A stretch of 64,000 bases of DNA from Patiria pectinifera (lineage: Eukaryota > Echinodermata > Asteroidea > Valvatida > Asterinidae), in contig CM057147.1 in NCBI GenBank assembly GCA_029964075.1, forward strand, positions 15,769,513-15,833,512, in the 5' to 3' direction. The notes beneath the pieces are model-generated. The model was given only the letters and a program-made list of their open reading frames with translations, made no database searches and was not told where the DNA came from. The position numbers and the translations under genes are program-made. Below, in pieces: positions 45,107 to 56,700 of this stretch. Position 1 is the stretch's first letter; every line of letters begins with the position of its first letter.

Positions 45107-47684
45107 ATGTCAATGAAGTGTTGTGAACGACCGAAGCCATCTGATTTTGGGCTGAGCTACGATGACGCCAGCGTGTTTTACCGTACACAGGTATGCCGGC
45201 GACATTACAATGTATTTCAAAACGTGTTTTTTTCTGAAGGAGCCGGACATTAAGTGTTCTGAACTTCGGGACACCGGCGAATATGTCTAGTAGGCATATA
45301 TATAGTGAATATACAACATGTATATAACTTTCTTATACATGTACCGACAGTGTGACACCCATACCGCGTGCTGGTAGAACGTATACACAATACCATAATG
45401 TGAACTTAGCTTACGCCCTTTCACTAAATGGTATATACATGTATATAGCCATGAGGATTTTGTAATATGGCAACGGAACGTACCATTTTCGTACTCGGGG
45501 GGAGGGACCTATACATGACCATCCACGCTGAAGGCCCGTGCATAAAACTGGACCGCTTTTCCTCTGTACTTTTTATCATCAGTATGATGATCATAGAGAA
45601 AGGTGTGATGTAGCCCTAACAGCAGACTGGGGCCTTGAGTGTAGAAAAGCATGCAATAGAAATTATGGCTAACTTAACTCACTCTTTAGCAAACAAAATT
45701 CTCCAAAAATTTAATGAGGCAAGAACTATATATATAGGTCCTCAGTATTTCACCATCCAAGTTTGCAGCATATCAATTCATTTTTAAATGAGAGTTTTCT
45801 TCAACATTTTGCACCTGAGAGTGAAGCCAATTAGTGATTTCAATTTGAAGCCTAATTGACGAGACCAGAGTTGTAATGACTCGAGTCAGTGACTCGACTC
45901 GAGTCCGACTGGGTCACAATTTTTGGTGACCGTGCTCGAGCTATGAGTAAACATTCCTCCATGCTCGACTCGAGTCATGCGAGCAAATAACTCGACTCGA
46001 CGCGAGTCCGGCCTCATCAGAAGACTCAACTCGGCTCGAGCGAAGACGTGTCAAGATGCATTCTTTCCCAAAAGTGTATTTGTGTTGGCTAAAATCATAG
46101 ACTTCAATGATCATTGCATCTTGACACGTCTTCGCTCGAGTCGATCGAGTTTAGTCTTCTGATGAGGGACTCGCGTCGAGTCGAGTCATTTGCCCACATG
46201 ACTCGAGTCGAGCATGGAGGAATGTCGATGAGATGCGCAAGAGTCCCGAGCTAAGTCAAGGGGAGAGAAACCAGGACTTGTTTGCCGTCTCTTGGCAACT
46301 CAGTTTCAGTACCAGTATCTTCCATATTTATATCAGAAAACTTAATATCTTCGTTTTTCTTCTCGTCAGGGGAAGAAGTTTCCCTATATCCTCTTCATCA
46401 TCTACCGCGTGGTCCTAGCCCTCTACCTGCTGGGTATATTGATCGCCTACTTCGTCCAACAAATCCAATTTCTGGCAGGGCAGGCGTTCGTGTATCTGAC
46501 CAACCTTGGTTTCATAGTGTTTGTCATCTACATGGTGGTCGCTGCCGTCGTTGCTGTGGTGGATGGCGTCATCCGACCCCGAATGCAAAATGGACAAAGT
46601 GAAGGTTAGTTTCATCATACGAGTACAGGTATTACATGTACATATTTGGTCGCGTGCATGGTCACGGTTTCCCGAGTATGCAAATTTTAATTTATTGCAG
46701 TTTTGATACTGGGCCAACGATGTTCCATGAAGTTTTGTCTCTATTCCCTTGCCTCAAACTTTAACCTTATGGCATTAGACCAATAAGTTGTACTTACGAA
46801 TTGGTTTATGTTTCTGCCAATTATATTTTCAAAACTGTAGCCCTCTGGGCCTATTATTCTCATTAACTGGTGTTTGCTGGTGCCATGAGGGAATGGGGAG
46901 GGGGGGGGGGGGACACCCGGGGGGCTCCCCCTCACCGAGTCATTGACTGACTGTCACTTGTGGGTTATCCTGGTTGTTGGCCGGCGAAGAGATCGAGCCG
47001 GGCAGTGCTATTGTGTAGTACCCCGTAATCCCCATGCCGAATCAATTGAATTGAATTTTTTGGCACCCAGGAATTGCCTTGCCTTGATTTTTGCCTAAGC
47101 ACAGTCACCTATGATGTACCTTAAAGCACAAGAGTAACCACTGACTTAGGTCACATAAATTATTCACATCTACTTTGCCAGATGCTCCGATGGGCATACG
47201 TCACAAGATACATTGGATGTTCTTCAACATCACCATCAACCTCAACATCCTGGTCACCATCATTTACTGGGGCGCCCTCTACAACCCGGCCTTCCCTTTC
47301 TTCTATGACTTCCACGTGCACACCGTCACCACCATCGTCTCCCTGCTGGACCTCTTCCTGACGCCCATCCCGGTGCGTTTCCTGCAATTCATTTACCCGA
47401 TCTCCTTCGACGTGGCGTACCTGGCGCTGACCGTGATCTTCTGGGCCGCTGGAGGGCGCACCATCAGCTCAACTGGCGCCATTTACCCGTTCATCGACTA
47501 TACCAACTCGCCCGGCCTGGCCGCCGGCGTTATCCTTGGCATCTTTGTGGCCGTTATCATCATGCACGGCCTGATCTGGGCCCTCTACAAGCTGAGAGTG
47601 TGGATTTGGTTGAAATGTGGCAATGAGGCCGTGACAACTGAGATTGCTATACAAGAGCAAGACAAATTGGAAGGGGATCTCTAG
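45107..47684 (+). CDS. Rolling-stone-like multipass membrane protein D
   Basis: Exons 45107-45190, 46370-46604 and 47182-47684 give 822 nt, 273 aa, phases 0 and 1. Exon 1 encodes MSMKCCERPKPSDFGLSYDD followed by ASVFYRTQ, clearly related to gene C exon 1. Exon 2 starts GKKFPYILFIIYRVVLALYLLGILIAYF and lacks the leading Trp of the other three. Exon 3 has MFFNITINLNILVTIIYW, HTVTTIVSLLDLFLTPIPVRFLQFIYP, GG followed by a short loop, IYPFIDYTNSPG, and the final ALYKLRVWIWLKC helix. The coding part of exon 3 is GC-richer than the surrounding introns. Intron 1 contains a GAGTC-rich hairpin just upstream of exon 2. Confidence 0.87.
45951..46225. repeat. GAGTC-rich long hairpin in intron 1 of rolling-stone D
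   Basis: The left arm (45951-46060) and right arm (46115-46225) are inverted copies of about 110 bp with only a few differences. A 54-base loop separates them. The arms are built largely of CGACTCGAGTC units, like the simple repeats at 3743 and 4184. The flanks from 45880 continue the same units. Confidence 0.9.
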
Positions 47685-49699
47685 TTTTATTGACTGTTTA
47701 AAGCCAAGGATCAGGGATATAGTCAAGTCAATCACAAGTCCATCGCATCTTCAGTCACGAGTAGATCACAAGTTCATACACAATCCAGTTACAAGTAAAA
47801 GTGGGTGAATAGCAACTAAGAAATGCCTTTATCAAAGCTCAGTTAAAAGCTTGTAAGTTGAATTTGGACTTGAGGACTTGTGATTGACGTACGAAGGATC
47901 GACTCATCAGGGACTTGTAATGGAGTCCACTACGTCCCTGATAAGGATGTCTTTTGGCAGTCGTAACAAATAACCGGTTCTGGTCTTATGCAGCGGTTGA
48001 ATGTTTTAGCGAATTCGATTTTACGGTAGAAAATACAATTACATGTAGGTTATAATTACTCCACATCCAAAGTCATTAAAACTTTAAATCAATGACAAAC
48101 AACCGCACAACTATATTTGTTACCGCCTCTCAAACGCACCCTATATACCTTGTCCAAGCCTACAATGTTTCGGAGAATTGTGCAGGTCGTGGACGCATGT
48201 AGTGCCAAGTGACTCACTTAAAAAAAAACTCCCTGGGTTACCAAATGCAGCCCAGTTCAAGCCGTTTCAACTAACCAGCTGATGGTATTGGGGTTGACAA
48301 TTGTGCAAATGATCATAACGACTTCATTAAGTGCGAACAAAATGTAGCAGAAACCAGGCTAAGGCCGAAAAAAGTCACGTTTAACATTTTTTTTACACCT
48401 TATGTTTACTAGATATACCAATGTAGTCGTAAATTCAGTTATTGCATTTCCTTTACAAATCTAAACAGCATTCTGACTCGTACATTTCATTGTGAAGAAA
48501 AATTATGTCGGCAAGATCTTGATATTGAGGTTTATGAACATAATCTCTCCGCAGAATGTGGTCAAATCCAGTCCTGGTATAGGCACACAAATTTGATATG
48601 CACCACTAAAAGTATTGAGAAAAGGCTAGCAATGGAAACTTTCTGTAGTATAAACAATGCATAAATGTGTGTCATCGATAAGCAAAATGCTTAGCACAAA
48701 GTTATAGTACCTATAATAAGCAATAAAATTGCTCCCCGTGTGATTAATTCCGATCTACAATTTATGGCCATTCATCAGTCAGCCCATGCAAAGAAGGCCT
48801 ACGACCAATGTGCAAACTTTGGAAATACTAGTTAATAGGTTTAGTTTAAACATTTTGGTGAAGGGATTAAGAAACTTTTCAGTATTGCCTAAAAAATTTG
48901 ATGCTTGTTTTTGGTTTTTAATACAAATCTTGTATAAATAATCTGTGTATAGTTTAACCTGACTGTGGTGTACTCAATTTTGAGTGTGTTGCATGAATTT
49001 TGTTTTTAGTAAAGATGTATTTTTGTGATTACCTATATTGCTATGACTCGTCATTTGAGATAAAATCGACTTGAAATCGGACGTTTATGTGTGTGTAAAC
49101 ATATCTTTAAGAATCCACAAACTTTATTTGCGGTAATGAGCAGTGCGATGGTTTTGTAGCATTGGATAGGCATTGATAATCACATTGTGCAATCATTGCT
49201 AACGTTATCATTTACATGAATCATGTGCTTTTTTTGCGTTTTGTTTTTCTAATGGTGTGTAACAGCTAACATGTTGAAGTTTATCTCAGTGGCAACTATA
49301 CATTTTGAAGAAGCAAAGAGTTAGTTAGACTTTTTAATTTTTTTGGTGGGGGGATTGGAGGTCTCATAACTGGATTCCGTTGCTATAATGCACGCAAAAA
49401 AATGGCCGTGGGCACGTCTATTTTGAAACCACCTTCAATGATCGTTTTCTTCCAAACGTTACTATTTCAGGCGGAATAATAGGGTATTTAATACCAGCTT
49501 TGCTTCACCGTGAGCAAGGTTTCTGTCATGTACATGCATCGGTATGTTCCTTTCCAGGTAATTGTAAATGTTCCTACCTGAAATAATAAATTGAAATACA
49601 TCTATAAGATGCTTGCAATTAACGCATTAGCCTAGGTCTATTGTCAGAGTCGAATCCTGGAATACGAAGTCTTTCGGCCAATCTAGCACCATCTTCTAT

Positions 49700-50260
49700 A
49701 TAGTGTAAGCACTCTATCAATCGTGTTTACCCGAATAGTAAACAAGTGTAAGTGCACAATAACTTCTGGCGAAAACTGAGACGCCGACGGTAGATATGGA
49801 ACACCATAATTTTGGTCAATTTTCGAGACAGAGAGACAAACCATCAAATCGACCGACGGACCGACCGACTGACCGACCACCAAATGACATATAGAAGCTT
49901 CTGCCATCGCTTAAAAATCGCACGCAGCCCACCTTTTGGAGACATTTCCTCCTTCTCGATACCGTCCAACCACTACACAAAATGGCTTCCACCTTGTTAG
50001 GTGTACAGCGCAATTGCGAGTGCTCAATAAGCTCTATCTGGCCGTGCTACAATTGAGTCTCGCATGAAAGTCTTGCATGAAATCGATCAAAATGATCCCT
50101 GCCAAAGCTCACAAATGCGACGCTGAAAATGCGACGCCGATGGCACATTATGGAACAACATATTTTTGGTCAATTTTCGGGACGGACAGACAGACAGACT
50201 GACATACAGACAGACCGACCACCAAGCAACATGCAGAAACTCCTGCCAGATCTTAAAAAC
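49700..50260. repeat. Two-copy direct repeat with GACAGACA/CCGACCGA tract
   Basis: Blocks near 49745-49905 and 50098-50250 share, in order, 'gcgacgc/gagacgccga.gg', 'tatggaaca.cata.ttttggtcaattttcg', a GACAGACCGACC-type tract, 'ccgaccaccaa', and 'cttctgcca/ctcctgcca'. The repeats are diverged. Confidence 0.65.
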
Positions 50261-51258
50261 TAAATTAATGAGCGTATACCAAACAAACTGAATGTGCATT
50301 ACAGGATGCCGCGCATTTCTATTAAAACTTTGCATTTGGGGGGCAAAGTGCCATATGTTCAATGGGGAGCGCTGATAAAATCCTTTAATCAGGCACAACT
50401 ACTTATTTAGGGGGAGACCGTTCGCATGTACGTCACATTCTGAAATTTGGCTAGTGCAATTTTTTTGTAATGGAATTTTTTTTGGGGGGGGAGCCCCCCC
50501 CCTATCCGCACCGACTGCTGTGTCGCACCCCACCACCACAACCCCCCCAATCAGTCAAGCTCCCGCCCTGGTTGTCTTTTGACCACCGGCGCGATCATCC
50601 CACGGTGATTAACAATAAAATATCAACAAGTACAAGTCGATTTTACAATTCCTAATTATATTTACCAACTTAAATCGCGAAAAATTTAATTTTTAATTGA
50701 ACTTTTAATTGAACAAAAATAAATCACTCTTTGTGGAGACGATAACTCCAGAAAAACAAATTGAACGGATTTGAAATTGCGTCCCATAATTGACTGTGAT
50801 ATATGTGACAATATATTGGAAATTCGACAGAAAACGTTGAAGATGAAAATTTCTACAACAAAAACAAAAACGACAATGTGTAAGAGCACTGCCGTACATT
50901 TTACCAACATCAAATTCTTCCAACAGGGGGCGCGCTACACAAATAATGATCACCACACCGCAAAGACTTCAACGTGGATACGATCTGCCCAAACGAAGTT
51001 GGCACAAGTGATGGACTTTGTGGAGACGATAACTCAAGAACAACACAGTGCACTGAATTGAAATTTCGTTCAATAATTGGGATATAGGACACAAATGGTT
51101 CGAAAATCGACGGGAACCATTCAAGAATAAATTTAATATGATTTAAGGAAATACAGTGTACTATTCGCGAAAAATTTATTTTTGTTTGCAAACCTTTTTT
51201 AAGAAGAGAAAAATAGTTTATATTCCCCTGTTTGGAAGCTTCGAGTGGCAGCATTCAT

Positions 51259-52620
51259 TACCAGCACGTTGTTGTAAAAGTTGGTACCTTGATCCGTTCT
51301 TAACTTGTTCTTTCAAATGGGGCTTGCGGTCGCTGCTAAATTTAGTTAATCGAACGTGATGGGGAGTATTAAATAACCGTCTGATATTTTCTACACAAAC
51401 CCCCGGTGTTGGGGGTTTTGCATAGAAATTTTCAGATACCAACTTTTTCAGATGTCAACTTTTACGACAATGTGTTCGTAATGATTTGTCGCGCTTAAAA
51501 CACTATTGTTATGGTCAATATTGCTTCATTGTTTGACGGTTTTTTATGAAATTAAAAATATTGGTGCGCCGCGGATGCTGCACTATTGAACAAAAATAAC
51601 AACTCAGTTTCCGATCAATAACTCAAGAAATACAAGATGTATAATAAACTGAAATTTCGTTCAATTATTTTCCACGATGTGTGATAAGAGGGGTATTGAA
51701 TATAATGAGAAACAGTCCAACGATAACAATAATAATTATAATCGTAACAATGTAGTGTTTTACACGCGAAAAATACACATTGATTTTCATTCGGATTGCA
51801 TTTAAAACACTGTTTTGTTACGGTCAATATTGCTTCATTGTTTGAGGGTTTCGAATGAAGTTAAATCTCGTAATGTTGAACATAATGACAAATCACCAGA
51901 CGAAAATTCAATAACGTCCTGTATTTCTGGAGTGAGTCCCCAAACGAGTTTGGTGGTGGTAATTATCGAGACCACTATTTATGTGGCGCGCCCACTATTG
52001 AAAGAATTTTGGTGCAATTATTTTCCACCATTTGCAGTCATCAGCCGACATTTGAGGCAAAAAAAATCAGGTTAAAAAAAAAAACAGCCGCGTCGCCGCA
52101 CTACTACTTTTTGGGCAAGCTCCATACCAGAAACCGGAGACTTTTTTTTAGCCTTAGGTTTTATTGGTGTTTTCACGGAGTGGATAGAGCAACAAAACAT
52201 GAATCGGTTCTTAAAACAATATTCAAAATAATAAAAACGGTAAGGCGGTTTACGGTCGGCTGAAACAAATTGCAGTTGTAACATTACTAACACATTGTCG
52301 TAAAAGTCGGTATCTGAAAATTTCTATGCAAAACCCCCTACACCGGGGCTTTGTGTAGAAAATATCAGACGGTTATTTATTACTCCCCATCACGTTCGAT
52401 TAACTTCAGCAGCGACCGCAAGCCTCATTTGAAAGAAAAATTTAAGAACGGATCACTGAGGTACCAACTCTTACAACGTGCTAGTAATGTGCAATCCGAA
52501 TGAAAATCAATGTGTATTTTTCGCGTGTAAAACACTACATTGTTACGATCATAGTATCTTCATTATTGGACTGTTTCTCATGATTTTCAATACCCCTCTG
52601 TTACACATCGTGCCCGACTA
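51259..52620. mobile_element. Complex inverted-repeat cluster with crossed arms
   Basis: Arm A (51259-51475) is inverted at 52292-52495. It includes 'gtaaaagttggtacc', 'gatccgttcttaa', 'gcttgcggtcgctgct', 'cgaacgtgatggggag' and 'gtctgatattttctac'. Arm B (51665-51800) is inverted at about 52490-52620, including 'acacgcgaaaaatacacatt' and 'gattttcattcggatt'. The order is A-B-A'-B', so this is not one simple hairpin. Direct copies of a 'ggtcaatattgcttcattg' block also occur at about 51513 and 51820. Confidence 0.7.
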
Positions 52621-53725
52621 AACTTAGTGCAAATATATGGGGGTCCAGAGAGGCCACATAAAGCTTATTCTCGATCATAACCCCATCCAAAAACACGTTA
52701 AAATTGTGCAGCAGCAGGATTCCAGTCAAACCAGTGAGTTTGGCTGTTTTGAGACATCATCTTTTATTGAAAAAAAAAAACTTTTTTATTTTGCCGACGC
52801 GCATGGCTACGGCGACGCACGCGCATACCAGAAACCGGAGACTTTTTTTTGGCCTAACGGCCCGCCTGCTTACTTTTTGAGGCTGCATCAATTTTGTACT
52901 ACATTCTTTGTTTTGTTTCAGGCAAAACATTTTTTAAAAGATGTTTCAGAAATTCAGATGCTCCACCGTGACCAGATGCTACGCGTGCACTTCTATTATT
53001 ATTGAAAATAATGATATAAGAGTTCACAAAATTATTCTGATCTGGGGTGTAATCATACCAATTGATGTTTAAATACTATTACATCATTGCGATCGAAAGC
53101 TCGAAAGTTCACCCAGTCCAGTTGCTTGTTAAAGGGGGATTTAAAATTAAACGTACACCCATGGAACTACAAAATATATAATGATTGATCTAAGTTAGAG
53201 CACTTTTGAGTTTTGAAGGTTATGCCACACCTAGTTTCCAATCTTCACGGAATGACCCATAATATTTCCGCAACACAATCCCTCAAAATAAGATATGAAT
53301 TTTCTTGCACAAAATGAAAAGAGTCGCGAAGATTTGAATTCAAGGGACATATAAGTAATATCCACCAGTAGTCTATTTCCACACGCAGTGCGCAAGTTAG
53401 CGTTGATGTATCCGGCAGGATATTTTGCTGACTTAAACAATGGAGATGGAGATGACGATTTGAACGACTCAGTGGCTCTTCCAGAGCACCGTATTATGAC
53501 GTTTCCAGCTGAAGGTCAGGCGACGTGTCACGTGACGCGTGTTTACCATTTCATTTGCGCAACGCCAGATTGCCATTTCGTTCTCAATAATATATACACG
53601 GAGTACAGGCGGTACGGTACGGTACAGCTGACAACTAAAAAGGTTTCGAAACAAACCGACAACTAAAAGTGCCTCAACCTATCAAAAATTTGACCGGGCC
53701 AGCTTGCTCTTGTCATCACATCACA

Positions 53726-56700
53726 ATGGAACATGTAAGTAACTATTTTTGCACAGTGTACACAACTACATGGTGTCACTGTCATGACTAGCTCTACTGA
53801 GTGGAGCGTTGAATTACGGGTACCCCTCCATACAAACGCTCCACCGATTTGCCATACTTGCCATGAAAAACAAGTCGCGCTTAATCAACGACTGTTTCAT
53901 GTACTGATATGTGCCCCGCACCAAAAACCCACAGTCAGACGGCGCGGGGCACATATGACTACATGAAACAGCTATTGAGTAAGCGCAACTTGTTTTTCTT
54001 CAATAGTGACGTCACGCACGCGCGCAATGAATTATGCATCAGTCATGTCAGTGAAATAGACTGTGCAACTCGGCAGACACATTTAATTGTGAGCGGTAAG
54101 TTCAGACTATTTTGTTCTTTTTTCAAAATTACCGGTTGTTTGAAACAATTTGAGGGGTCTTATGGAATGTCATGAATGTGTGGATCTATCCAGGGTTACT
54201 GTCTTCCTCATTTGTATTTTCTTTATCAGTTTTTTGGGGCCTTGTCCTCGCGAGGGCATGCACAAAATGCAAACCGTCATGACGACCGTGTAAGTGCTAC
54301 CAAAGTATGGCAAATCGGTGGAGCGTTTGTATGGAGGGGTACCCGTAATTCAACGCTCCACTCAGTAGAGCTATGTCATGACCTGATGACTGTCACTGAC
54401 ACTTTCAAGTTTCATGATAAGACTCTCGATCCATTCGTCGTGTTTACTTTTAGGTAGTGGATATTTTGCCGGAGGTAATGACGGCAAACTAACGTTTACT
54501 AAAGGTTTACCGGCGGCAATTCATATCAACAGAGGGCGCGGAGGGCACTGTACTCTTTAAGATCTAGGGCTGAATTATAAGATATATTGAATTCCCACCA
54601 AAAGTTGTGTAGCACGTTTGGTGTAGTGGTTAAGCAAAAGCTCTAGTGAGCGGGATGACTCGGGGTTTGATCCCGATCCCCGCCACATTTTAAAGTGTTT
54701 TTTTCCCATCCCCAAATAAATAAGAATATTCTTCTTTTATTATTTTAACATGTCTCAAACATTTTATTGAAGAGTATTACATTTTCTTTTTCAGATTTGT
54801 GGCTCTGGAGGATTTTTTTTAAAAGGGAAATAAAGTCGAAATTATAAAATGGTCTGAATCCCATCTTGTGAATACGAGGTTACAACGATAATATTGGCAT
54901 GGAGCCAGACTAAAATTTGTCACCGTAAAAATGTTTAAGTACAAAAAAAACAGTAACTGCGCATGTTCAGTGCATATCCGGCAAACTAACGTTTACTAAA
55001 GGTTTGCCGTCTCCGGCAAAATATACACTGCCTACTTTTAATACTTTGGATTGGAGATTTTGACAATTTGTTGTATCGTTTTCCTGCATCATGCTTGTTG
55101 AAGTCTATTTCTAATAATGGACTGAGTAGATCATGCCATGGAGCTATAAAAAGGATAGGCTCCATGATCATGTAGTATAGTCAAGACTGCATTATTTTTC
55201 ATCAATATTTTTTCCAGAAACATCAGAGGAGTATAGCATGTCTAGCAATATGCCTTTGAAGAAACTTGGCATGCTTGGAAGTTGCATAGAATTTAGAAAG
55301 GAATGACTGTGTAGAACCAGAGTGCCACTTATCCCACTTATAAATTAATATGTTGAAAAAACCCCATTAATTTCAGAATGAGAAACATTTCCCATTATGG
55401 TCAGAGAACACTCTTCATGTCCTACCTAGCCCAGGTTGGACTCCGTAGTGTACACGCAACGGAGTCCAGGGTATGAATCTCTCCTGCCATAGTGAAAAAA
55501 AAAATAACACATTTTTTCATATTTTTACCTGACGGAGGAATTTTTACTTGACGGAGGAAGCTGAAATTTCGCTGACATATTCCTTGTGTCCAGATTTGTG
55601 CCTGCGCTGGGTTTAGAAAAGGCATTCGCAGGCAGCATGTTTACTGAAAATAAACTGCAATTCCACGCTTTCGTTGAAAACATTTTCAGTACGAACTTCC
55701 CGTGTGAAGATTACGCTCGTTCGTGCATGCACACCTAGCATGCTGCCGCCGCGCCGTGCCATGGCAGCAAACGGCACGCGCGTGTCATGTACGTCTTCAC
55801 GCGGAGAGTTCGTACTGAAAATGTTTTCAATGAAAGCGTAGAACTTGCGGTTTATTTTCGGTAAACACGCCCCCGCGGACATATTTGCCTTTTCTTAACC
55901 CAGCGCTGGCACAATTCTGGATACAAGGAAAAAATGTAAGCGAAATTTCAGCTTCCTCCGTCAGGTACAAATATGAAAAAAATGTGTTATAATTGTTTTC
56001 GCTATGGTGGTAGAATTTATACCCTGGACGTCAGTCGTAATGCAATGAAGACGTCGTCCAACCTGGGCCAATGTCTCACCATAAAGCTACTACACAACTC
56101 TGCTTAGAAGTATAGATTAGGGGGAAGAATTCCATCACCAATTTTCCCCTGTATTCAGGTATTGACCTATCAGCCATCAGAAAGTGATAACATGTCCTAA
56201 AAAGTCAAATTTAGCAGGGAAAATATTGAAGCATTTACTGAGAAAACACTTGGAATTTTTCAAACCAGTCTCATATGTTTTTGCACAGGGTGTCAAGTGA
56301 TGCCCAGGTATGGAAGCCTTTCCAAAATGGATGGCGTCAGGCAAAAAAATTAGAGTCATACATACTGACCCTCCTTTTTTCTGGCTCTTGCAAACATCTA
56401 TAAAGTATACTATGGGTAGTGAGTCCAGTATACCTTTTCCTTTTTGTTTTTAATTACTTCTAAGTTTAAATCAAACTAAACTTGAAAATGAGGAAGCTTT
56501 TGTTCATTATATTATTCATGGTCTGAAACTGGATAAAGTTCAAGTGCAGCAAGTTTGGGCGAGGACCATTGGCCAACTAGTGATAGTGGTTGATTCGTGA
56601 CGTAAAATTTTACGCATGCCCCCCGGTAGGCTCACACACACCTCTATGTAAATACCGGCAATCGAGGCCCTGCTATTGTCCGTAATCCTCATTCCTTTGT

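Larger units (their letters stand above)
47685..53725. other. Repeat-rich interval without recognised genes
   Basis: AT-rich sequence follows the gene D stop. From about 49700 it becomes a mosaic of duplicated and inverted segments, described separately. None of the open frames shows a recognisable domain. Confidence 0.5.

Noticed and set aside
29981-47684. Idea that the rost cluster is an operon
   Set aside because: The genes are separated by 1-4 kb with their own first exons and transposons, and nothing indicates trans-splicing.
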